A stretch of 14,656 nucleotides of DNA from positions 1-14,656 of the forward strand of contig DATDRS010000163.1 of assembly GCA_035291605.1 (NCBI GenBank), in the 5' to 3' direction. Below, one piece after another: positions 1 through 5,873 of the stretch. The stretch's first letter is position 1; each line of letters opens with the position of its first letter. A program made the translations under genes and the position numbers. Source of the stretch: DATDRS01 sp035291605 (GTDB lineage: Bacteria > Chloroflexota > Anaerolineae > Anaerolineales > UBA6663). Below the pieces are notes generated by a model, which ran no database searches, was not told the origin of the DNA, and was given only the letters and a program-made list of their open reading frames with translations.

Positions 1-329
1 TCCTGCGCGGGCGGAAGACTCATCCGCGCGTGCGCACGGTGGTCATCCCCGGCAGTCAAAAGGTCTACCTCGACGCTCTGCATGAAGGTTTAATTGACAT
101 TTTCATCGAGGCCGATTGCTCGGTAAGCACACCAACCTGTGGCCCGTGTCTCGGCGGCCATATGGGCGTGCTGGCGGCAGGCGAGCGGTGCGTCTCCACG
201 AGCAATCGCAATTTCCGTGGGCGCATGGGGCACGCCACGAGCGAGGTTTACCTCGCCAACCCGTATGTTGCGGCGGCGTCGGCGGTAGCGGGGTGTTTGG
301 CCTCGCCGAGCGATTTGCTCGATCAGTAG
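1..329 (+). CDS. leuC: 3-isopropylmalate dehydratase (LeuC-type) large subunit, C-terminal part, truncated by the window edge
   Basis: The reading frame is open from the first complete codon at 3 and ends at TAG 327-329, so only the last 108 or so residues are present. The motif CGPCLGGHMGVL is seen; its CxxC supplies two of the three cysteines that hold the 4Fe-4S cluster in aconitase-family large subunits. It is followed by STSNRNFRGRMG, a family signature that includes substrate-contacting residues, and by the typical end SEVYLANPYVAAASAVAG. In the family this subunit, with a small LeuD-type subunit, performs dehydration and rehydration of 2- or 3-hydroxy diacids. The matching small subunit lies downstream, fused to a ligase domain, with a thioesterase gene in between. 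The exact substrate (isopropylmalate, citramalate, maleate or homocitrate type) cannot be read from this fragment. The GTG at 30 is an internal valine codon, not the start. Confidence 0.93.
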   Translation, partial: LRGRKTHPRVRTVVIPGSQKVYLDALHEGLIDIFIEADCSVSTPTCGPCLGGHMGVLAAGERCVSTSNRNFRGRMGHATSEVYLANPYVAAASAVAGCLASPSDLLDQ

Positions 330-367
330 GTGGCAGGTTGGCGGCGGGAAGTTCTCAGGAGCAGCGC

Positions 368-793
368 GTGAGTGACCATGCCACTGTCGAGCGCGTTGCC
401 CGCTTCATGTCAGAGCGTGATTTGTTCGCGCGGCACTTAGGGATTGAATTGCTCGAACTGCGGCCAGGCTACAGCCGCGTGGCGCTGAACCTGGCTCCGC
501 ACATGGTCAATGGGTTGGGCATGCCGCACGGAGCGGTGATCTTCGCGCTAGCCGACTTCGCCTTTGCCGCGGCTGGAAACTCGCACGGCAAGGCGGCCGT
601 CGCGTTGAGCATGGACATTCACTTCTTGAACTCGCCCGCGCCGAACACGCGCCTCGAGGGCGAAGCCGTGGAAGTGCGTTGCGGCCGGCGCACGGCGCTG
701 TATCGTATGACCGTCACCGATGCGGAGCACAATCCGGTCGCGGAACTGCATGGGATGGCGTATCGAAAAGATGCTCACTTCTTGGAAGAATGA
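368..793 (+). CDS. PaaI-family hotdog-fold acyl-CoA thioesterase
   Basis: Predicted protein of 141 residues, the usual size for PaaI-like single-domain thioesterases. The GTG start at 368 is chosen because AGGAG at 357-361 sits 6 nt before it; an upstream extension of the frame would run into the preceding leuC gene. Residues 44-70 carry the family pattern: PHMVNGLGMPHGA, then LADFAFAAAGNSHG, in which Asp63 matches the catalytic acid of PaaI and His54-Gly55 the HGG motif (here HGA). The later stretch AVALSMDIHFLNSPAP is also typical. In the family these enzymes hydrolyse acyl- or aryl-CoA esters, often to rescue CoA from dead-end phenylacetyl- or hydroxyphenylacetyl-CoA. The stop overlaps the next gene's start by 4 nt (ATGA at 790-793), so translation is probably coupled to the ligase gene. 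The natural substrate is unknown. Confidence 0.9.
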   Translation: MSDHATVERVARFMSERDLFARHLGIELLELRPGYSRVALNLAPHMVNGLGMPHGAVIFALADFAFAAAGNSHGKAAVALSMDIHFLNSPAPNTRLEGEAVEVRCGRRTALYRMTVTDAEHNPVAELHGMAYRKDAHFLEE

Positions 794-2859
794 TGATTAC
801 CCTTGATTCCCTTCACCACACCACCCTTGGCGAGCTGCTGACCGCGCAGGCGAGCCGCTACGCCGGCAGAACGTTTCTGGTTTTGGGGGATGAGCGCTGG
901 ACGTACGCCGAGGCCGAGCGGCAAGCGAACGCGCTGGCCGCCAGTCTGCGCGGGTTGGGATTACAGCCCGGCGACCGCCTTTCGATCATTCTGCCCAACC
1001 TCCCGGCCTACGTTCTCGCCATCTTCGCGGCCGCCAAAGCCGGGCTGATTGTCACGCCTATCAACGTGCGGCGCAAAAAGGATGAAGTGCTGGCGCGTCT
1101 CGGCAAGACTCGTCCTTCCGCCCTCATCACCGACGCCGAGCACCTGCCCATGATGCAGGAACTGCGCGCCGGCTTTCCCGCCTTGGAGCATTTGATCACC
1201 GTAGACTCTCCCGCCGAGGATGTGATTGCATGGCGTGACCTGCTCGCGGCCGGCGCGAAGGCTGCCCCGCTGACGCCGATGGCCCAACCTGGCGACCCGG
1301 CGGCGATCCTTTATACCCTCGGCAACTCCGGCGCGCCGCGCGGCGCGACGCTGACGCACGGGGCGCTGGTGCGGAATGCGGCGGGCATCGCGGCCACCCT
1401 CGCCGCTACCCCGGATGATGTTTTCCTCGGCGCGGTTCCGTTCTCCAACGCCTTCGGCCTCACCCCGACCATCCTGGCGTGCGCGGTCGCGGGCGCGCAA
1501 CTCGCGCCGCTGCCCTTTTATCACGCGGGTGATGCTCTGGCGCTGATAGAGCAAGCCGGGGTCACAGTGCATCATGGCACGCCGACGATGTTCGCGCTCG
1601 AACTCAACCATCCCGGCTTCCGCGCGGAGGCCTGCGCCAGCCTGCGCACCGGCGTCATGTCCGGCGCGCCGTGCCCGCCCGAACTCGTCACGCGCGTCCG
1701 CGAGCAGATGAACTGCAATTTGATCCTCGCCTATGGCCTCACCGAGGCCTCGCCCTCGGTGACGATGACACACCTCGACGATGGGCCGGTCACCGCGACG
1801 CAGACCGTCGGCCGCCCGATGGCGGGCGTCTCGCTGAAAGTCATCGGTCCCGACGGCGAGACCCTCCCCGATGGAGCCGAGGGCGAGTTGTGCGTGAGGG
1901 GCTACAACTTGATGACGGGATATTGGGAAGACCCAGACGCGACCGCGCAGATGCTCGGTGCGGACGGCTGGCTGCATACGGGCGACCTCGCCGTGTTGGA
2001 TCCCGATGGCCCGGTGAAGATTGTTGGCCGCAAAGACGACGTGATCAACCGGGGCGGCTTCAAGATTTATCCCGGCACGGTGGAAATGGTGCTGCGCTCG
2101 TATCCGGGCGTGAAAGAGGCGGCGGTGGTCGGCGTGCCGGATGCGATCTTCGGCGAACTGCCCTGCGCGTGCGTGGTGCGCGCGCCAGGCGCGGACTTCA
2201 CCCCCGAGCAACTGCTGGCTTTTGCTGCCGAGCGCCTCGGCGATTACGCTGTGCCGAGCCGGGCGCTGTTCTTTGACGCGCTCCCCCGGCGCGGGAGCGG
2301 CCCGGTGCGGAAAGACCTGCTGCGCGAGCGCGTGCGCATTCGGGGCAAGGCCTGGAAGTTCGGCAAGAACATTGACACCGACGCCATTATCCCGGCCCGC
2401 CACTGCAACACGTCCGACCCGCGTGAATTGGCCCAGCACTGCATGGAGGACGCCGACCCGAGCTTCGTCAAGCGCATGAGACGCGGCGACGTGATCGTGG
2501 CCGACACCAACTTCGGGTGCGGCTCGTCCCGCGAGGTCGCACCCATCAGCCTCAAGGCCGCCGGGGTGTCGGCGGTGATCGCCAAATCGTTCGCCCGCAT
2601 CTTCTTCCGCAACTCGATCAACATCGGCCTGGCTATTCTGGAATGCCCGGCGGCGGTGGATGGCATCGCCGCGGGCGACGAGATCGAAGTCGAGCCGGCG
2701 ACCGGGACGATCCGCAACCTGACGCGCGACGAGACCTATCGCGCCGAGCCGTTCCCCGATTTCTTGCAGCGCATCATTGACCGGGGCGGTTTGCTGGCTT
2801 ACGTAGAAGAACGGCTGGCGGCCGCCGATAGCGGTTGGCCGATGGCAGATAGCCGATAG
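790..2859 (+). CDS. Fusion protein: acyl-CoA ligase-like (ANL) domain joined to a LeuD-type aconitase-family small subunit
   Basis: One frame of 689 residues. ATG at 790 (or 793) is chosen over the longer frame because it overlaps the thioesterase stop as ATGA. Residues 1-514 are an ANL-superfamily acyl-CoA ligase: A5 motif YGLTE at 315-319, HTGD ending at Asp399, hinge region INRGGFKIYP from 419. Two key motifs are altered: the P-loop reads YTLGNSGAPRG (175-185) rather than YTSGTTGxPKG, and the A10 motif LPRRGSGPVRK has Pro505 where the catalytic lysine normally sits. From about 515 the sequence is a full LeuD-like domain (VRIRGKAWKFGKNIDTDAII, then GCGSSREVAP and KSFARIFFRNSINIGL). No stop or frameshift separates the halves. 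A GTG at 2332 could start LeuD alone, but no good ribosome site precedes it. LeuD should pair with the upstream LeuC; activity of the ligase half is doubtful. The last residues are encoded by heptad repeats that also supply the stop. Confidence 0.85.
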   Translation: MMITLDSLHHTTLGELLTAQASRYAGRTFLVLGDERWTYAEAERQANALAASLRGLGLQPGDRLSIILPNLPAYVLAIFAAAKAGLIVTPINVRRKKDEVLARLGKTRPSALITDAEHLPMMQELRAGFPALEHLITVDSPAEDVIAWRDLLAAGAKAAPLTPMAQPGDPAAILYTLGNSGAPRGATLTHGALVRNAAGIAATLAATPDDVFLGAVPFSNAFGLTPTILACAVAGAQLAPLPFYHAGDALALIEQAGVTVHHGTPTMFALELNHPGFRAEACASLRTGVMSGAPCPPELVTRVREQMNCNLILAYGLTEASPSVTMTHLDDGPVTATQTVGRPMAGVSLKVIGPDGETLPDGAEGELCVRGYNLMTGYWEDPDATAQMLGADGWLHTGDLAVLDPDGPVKIVGRKDDVINRGGFKIYPGTVEMVLRSYPGVKEAAVVGVPDAIFGELPCACVVRAPGADFTPEQLLAFAAERLGDYAVPSRALFFDALPRRGSGPVRKDLLRERVRIRGKAWKFGKNIDTDAIIPARHCNTSDPRELAQHCMEDADPSFVKRMRRGDVIVADTNFGCGSSREVAPISLKAAGVSAVIAKSFARIFFRNSINIGLAILECPAAVDGIAAGDEIEVEPATGTIRNLTRDETYRAEPFPDFLQRIIDRGGLLAYVEERLAAADSGWPMADSR

Positions 2860-2881
2860 CAGGCGGCAGAAAGCGAGGGGC
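2826..2881. repeat. Imperfect heptanucleotide tandem repeat, about 8 units
   Basis: Units of 7 bp ending in GC follow one another without gaps, for example CGATAGC, CGATGGC and AGATAGC. The array begins inside the 3' end of the ligase-LeuD gene, encodes its last residues (DSGWPMADSR), provides its stop codon TAG at 2857-2859, and fills the gap up to the hemerythrin gene. The last unit (GAGGGGC) doubles as a possible ribosome-binding site for the upstream ATG at 2888. Similar arrays lie at 3446-3494 and 5788-5871. The periodicity is seen directly; origin and role are unknown. Confidence 0.7.
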
Positions 2882-2911
2882 AAAACCATGGAGTGTATCG
2901 GAGAGACGTTG

Positions 2912-3451
2912 ATGAATCCTATCGAGCATCTTTTGCAAGAGCATCGCGACATCATGGCGCAGGTAACTGATTTGCGGAGGGCCGTCGCCGATTTGGGCAC
3001 GCGCGGAGAGGCCGCCCTGCCCGACGTCCTTCCCATGCTGAAGCGCATCGGCCACATGATGGAGACGCAACTTGCCCTGCACGCGAAGAAAGAAGACGAG
3101 GCGCTGTTCCCGGCCATCGAGGCTATCATCGGCGCGGAGGGTGGTCCGACGTATGTGATGCGGGTTGAGCACAAGGCGATTCACGGCCAGGGCGAGCTTC
3201 TCCGCCGCACGCTGCATGAGCTCAACGAAGTCGAGCATCCGAAAATTGTGGCCGGCGGCGAGCAGTTGCGGCGACTGGCGGCCGGCGGCGGCAGCGCCGA
3301 GGTCCTGAAGAGCAGCGCCGAGGAGATCATCCGCCTCCTCGACATGCACTTTGGCAAAGAAGAGCAAATCCTGTTCCCCATGGCGGCGAACATGCTCGAC
3401 CAGGCGACGCTGGAAGAGATCGGCCAGAAGATGGAGGCGATGCGCCTGTAG
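2912..3451 (+). CDS. Hemerythrin HHE-domain protein
   Basis: Predicted protein of 179 residues with the four-helix hemerythrin cation-binding fold. Likely iron ligands are His11, His57 and Glu61 (HAKKE), His87 or His91 (EHKAIH), and His146 with Glu150 (HFGKE), matching the paired HxxxE pattern of diiron hemerythrin-like proteins. Start choice: ATG at 2912 is preceded by GGAGAG (2900-2905) with 6-nt spacing and gives MNPIEHLLQEH, a common N-terminus in this family. An in-frame ATG at 2888, with GAGGGG at 2875-2880, would add 8 residues and is also possible. No signal peptide or membrane segment is visible, so it should be cytoplasmic. Family members bind O2, sense oxygen or NO, or aid iron and redox stress handling. 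Its place among CoA-ester genes suggests protection of oxygen-sensitive enzymes such as the 4Fe-4S isomerase, but that is inference. Confidence 0.9.
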   Translation: MNPIEHLLQEHRDIMAQVTDLRRAVADLGTRGEAALPDVLPMLKRIGHMMETQLALHAKKEDEALFPAIEAIIGAEGGPTYVMRVEHKAIHGQGELLRRTLHELNEVEHPKIVAGGEQLRRLAAGGGSAEVLKSSAEEIIRLLDMHFGKEEQILFPMAANMLDQATLEEIGQKMEAMRL

Positions 3452-3494
3452 CGGATAGCGAATGGCAGATAGCAGACAGCCGTCCGTCATTCGC
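3446..3494. repeat. Imperfect heptanucleotide tandem repeat, about 7 units
   Basis: Heptads such as GGATAGC, AGATAGC and AGACAGC run from the last codons of the hemerythrin gene into the gap before the acyl-CoA dehydrogenase gene. The first unit, CTGTAGC, contains the hemerythrin stop codon TAG (3449-3451). The final two units shift to a CGTCCGT and CATTCGC form, which recurs near 12884-12900. The ribosome site of the next gene (AGGAG, 3498-3502) begins just after the array. Confidence 0.65.
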
Positions 3495-3507
3495 CCGAGG
3501 AGATTTC

Positions 3508-4656
3508 ATGATTGGCTTTACGCTCACCGACGAGCAGCAGGAATTCCGCGATATGGCGCACAAGTTCGCGGAGAAGACGATCCGTCCCGCGGCCGCCGAG
3601 GCGGACGAAAAAGAAGAGGTGCCGTGGGAGACGCTGGAGAAAGCGCACCAGGCGGGGTTGATCACTTACTCCTTCCCTGAAAAGTACGGCGGCGGCGGCG
3701 TGGAAAGCGTCCTGACCAAAGCCATCGTTGACGAAGAGGTCTTTTGGGGCTGCGCCGGGATCGGGACGATTATCGGCGGGGTGGCGCTGTGCGCCACGCC
3801 GATCTTGCTGGCCGGTACGGAAGAACAGAAGGAAAGATACCTCCCTCGCTTCTGCGATCCAAGCCGCGTCACCCTCGGCGCGTACGCGCTCACCGAGCCG
3901 GGGGCCGGTTCAGACCCGGCCGGCATGATCACCAACGCGCGCCGCGAGAAGGGCAAATACATCCTCAACGGCTACAAGACTTTCATCACCAACGCGGGTC
4001 TAGCCGACATACAGATAGTCTTCGCGACCGTAGACCCCTCGCGCGGGACGGAGGGCATCACCGCGTTTATCGTGGAAAAAGACTGGAAAGGCGTGAGGCC
4101 CGGCAAGAAGGAAAAGAAGATGGGCATCCGCGCCTCGCACACGGCGGCGATTTCTTTCGAGGACGTCGAAGTGCCGGTGGAAAACCGGCTGGGCGCGGAA
4201 GGGGAGGGCTTCAAGATCGCCATGCGGACGTTCGACATCACCCGGACGCATATCGCCGCCGGGGCCGTCGGCGTTGCGCGCGCGGCGTACGAATACGCGC
4301 TGGACTATGCCCACGAGCGCCAGCAATTTGGGAAGCCCATCATCTCCTTCCAGGCGGTTGCGTTCATGCTGGCGGACATGGCGATGCAGATTGACGCGGC
4401 GCGGCTGCTCACCTGGCGCGCAGGGGATTTGTACGACCGGGGCCGGTCGTGTGCGCTAGAGGCGAGCATGGCCAAAGCGTTTGCCGCCGATGCGGCCATG
4501 AAGGCGACGACGGATGCAGTGCAGATCCTCGGCGGCTACGGCTACATTCGCGAGTACCCGGTCGAGAAATGGATGCGTGACGCGAAGATCATGCAAATTT
4601 ATGAAGGCACGGCGCAGATCCAGCGGTTGGTGATCTCGCGGCGGCTGAAGCGCTGA
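3508..4656 (+). CDS. Acyl-CoA dehydrogenase
   Basis: Predicted protein of 382 residues, full length for the soluble FAD-dependent acyl-CoA dehydrogenase family. ATG 3508 is supported by AGGAG at 3498-3502, 5 nt upstream. Visible signatures: YALTEPGAGSD (residues 126-135, flavin and substrate binding), NGYKTFITNAG (154-164), KKMGIRASHT (204-213), HERQQFGKPI in the C-terminal helical domain, and VQILGGYGYIREYPVEKWMRD. The catalytic base is probably Glu366 in IYEGTAQIQR, the same place as in medium- and short-chain acyl-CoA dehydrogenases. Glutaryl-CoA dehydrogenases normally read differently here (EGTHDI), so that substrate is less likely. The enzyme would oxidise an acyl-CoA to the enoyl-CoA and pass electrons to ETF, or run in reverse as a reductase. 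No etfAB genes are in the window, and the specific acyl group is not deducible. Confidence 0.95.
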   Translation: MIGFTLTDEQQEFRDMAHKFAEKTIRPAAAEADEKEEVPWETLEKAHQAGLITYSFPEKYGGGGVESVLTKAIVDEEVFWGCAGIGTIIGGVALCATPILLAGTEEQKERYLPRFCDPSRVTLGAYALTEPGAGSDPAGMITNARREKGKYILNGYKTFITNAGLADIQIVFATVDPSRGTEGITAFIVEKDWKGVRPGKKEKKMGIRASHTAAISFEDVEVPVENRLGAEGEGFKIAMRTFDITRTHIAAGAVGVARAAYEYALDYAHERQQFGKPIISFQAVAFMLADMAMQIDAARLLTWRAGDLYDRGRSCALEASMAKAFAADAAMKATTDAVQILGGYGYIREYPVEKWMRDAKIMQIYEGTAQIQRLVISRRLKR

Positions 4657-4727
4657 CCCATGGAACGTGACTCACGCAAAACGCATCACGTGTCGTGTCT
4701 GATCCCAAACCTTGAGGAAGGAAAACA

Positions 4728-5807
4728 ATGAAAACCTACAATGTGGGTGTGATTGGCGGGGACGGCATCGGGCCAGAGGTTGTGCGCGAAGGCCTCAAAG
4801 TTCTGCAAGCGGTCAAAGACGGTTTCGACTGCAATATTATCGAATACCCCTATGGCAGTGAGCATTACTTGAAGACCAAAGAACTCATCCCCGACGGGGT
4901 GGTTGACGAATGGCGCAAGCTCGACGCCGTCTTCCTCGGCGCGATCGGCCATCCCGGCATCGAGCCGGGACTGGTCGAGCGAGCGGTCATCATGGGCCTG
5001 CGCTTCGGCCTCGACCTGTACGTGAATCTGCGCCCGGTCAAACTGTACGCCGAGCACATCTGCCCGCTCAAAGACAAGAAACCGGAAGACGTGGATTTTG
5101 TCGTGGCGCGAGAGAATACCGAGGATGCCTACGCTGGAGTCGGCGGCCTTTTCAAAAAAGGCGCGCCCGACGAGGTCGCCGTCGCCGAGATGATTTTTAC
5201 CCGCAAAGGCACGGAGCGCATCATCCGCTATGCCTTTGAACTGGCGCGGCAGCGGACGAAGGCGCGCGGTGAGGGCGGGCGCAAACCTAAAGTCACGATG
5301 GTGGACAAGGCCAACGCCATACGCGCGCAGGACCTGTGGACGCGCACTTTCGCCGAGGTGGGGGCTGACTACCCGGAGATAGAACAGGATCACGCCTACG
5401 TGGATGCCTGCTGTATGTGGATGGTAAAGAACCCGGAGTGGTTCGACGTGATTGTGACGACCAATCTGTTCGGCGATATCATCACCGACCTGGGCGCGAT
5501 GATTCAGGGCGGGATGGGCATCGCGGCATCGGGCAACATTCACCCCGGCCAGAATGGGATGTTCGAGCCCATCCATGGCTCGGCCCCGAAGTACGCCGGG
5601 CGGAACGTCGCCAATCCGCTGGGAGCGATTGCGGCGGCGGGGATGATGCTGGACTTTCTAGGCGAGAGGCGCGCCGCCGAGCGCGTAGAATCGGCTGTCG
5701 TCTCTCTGCTCGCCTCGCGCCGCATCCCCTCGGTGGACGCGAAGAGTGGGCTGACGACGACGGAGATTGGAGATATGGTGGCCGCCCAGATAGCCAGTAG
5801 CGGATAG
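4728..5807 (+). CDS. Isocitrate/isopropylmalate-family beta-decarboxylating dehydrogenase, tartrate/D-malate-like
   Basis: Predicted protein of 359 residues; ATG 4728 follows an AGGAAGG ribosome site. Family residues are all visible: Arg92, Arg102 (NLRP), Arg128 (ARENTE), Tyr135, Lys194 (DKAN), Asp226, the metal-binding Asp250 and Asp254 (NLFGDIITDLGA), and EPIHGSAP at 280-287. Members oxidise and decarboxylate a 2-hydroxy diacid in the cytoplasm. DLYVNLRPVKLY, ENTEDAYAGVGG and IFTRKGTERIIRYAFELA resemble tartrate/D-malate dehydrogenases more than LeuB. The cofactor loop reads PKYAG (Lys288-Tyr289), a Lys-Tyr pair that in E. coli isocitrate dehydrogenase recognises the NADP phosphate, so NADP use is possible. 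Together with the LeuC- and LeuD-like subunits it could form an isomerase-plus-dehydrogenase module. Leucine-pathway LeuB remains a fair alternative. The last codons and the stop lie in a heptad repeat array. Confidence 0.9.
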   Translation: MKTYNVGVIGGDGIGPEVVREGLKVLQAVKDGFDCNIIEYPYGSEHYLKTKELIPDGVVDEWRKLDAVFLGAIGHPGIEPGLVERAVIMGLRFGLDLYVNLRPVKLYAEHICPLKDKKPEDVDFVVARENTEDAYAGVGGLFKKGAPDEVAVAEMIFTRKGTERIIRYAFELARQRTKARGEGGRKPKVTMVDKANAIRAQDLWTRTFAEVGADYPEIEQDHAYVDACCMWMVKNPEWFDVIVTTNLFGDIITDLGAMIQGGMGIAASGNIHPGQNGMFEPIHGSAPKYAGRNVANPLGAIAAAGMMLDFLGERRAAERVESAVVSLLASRRIPSVDAKSGLTTTEIGDMVAAQIASSG

Positions 5808-5871
5808 CCGATGGCGGATATCCATCGGCCGTAAGCGATATGCGATAAGCAGCACGCGATACGCCATCAGC
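5788..5871. repeat. Imperfect heptanucleotide tandem repeat, 12 units
   Basis: The longest array in the window: twelve consecutive 7-bp units with no spacing errors, most ending in GC and many resembling GATAGC, for example CAGTAGC, GGATAGC, CGATGGC and GATAAGC. It starts within the 3' end of the dehydrogenase gene, supplies its stop codon TAG (5805-5807), fills the entire gap and ends 2 nt before the GTG start of the regulator. It leaves no recognisable ribosome-binding site or promoter for that gene. Confidence 0.75.
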
Positions 5872-5873
5872 CA

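Noticed and set aside
116..367. An 84-codon upstream extension of the thioesterase frame
   Set aside because: It overlaps the 3' end of leuC in another frame, and the extra residues look like out-of-frame LeuC. The GTG at 368 has a good ribosome site and gives a normal PaaI length.
961..3174. A 737-codon open frame on the minus strand
   Set aside because: It lies opposite the clear ligase-LeuD fusion and part of the hemerythrin gene, and its translation is rich in Arg, His and Gly with no recognisable motif. Such frames are expected opposite GC-rich coding DNA.
4665..4691. ACGTGA and TCACGT inverted repeat before the dehydrogenase gene
   Set aside because: Six matching positions with a 15-nt spacer and no inner pairing is weak, and no promoter elements accompany it; chance is a sufficient explanation.
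2826..5871. Heptad arrays considered as a CRISPR array
   Set aside because: Units are 7 bp, contiguous and degenerate, with no unique spacers of 30-40 bp and no cas genes nearby.
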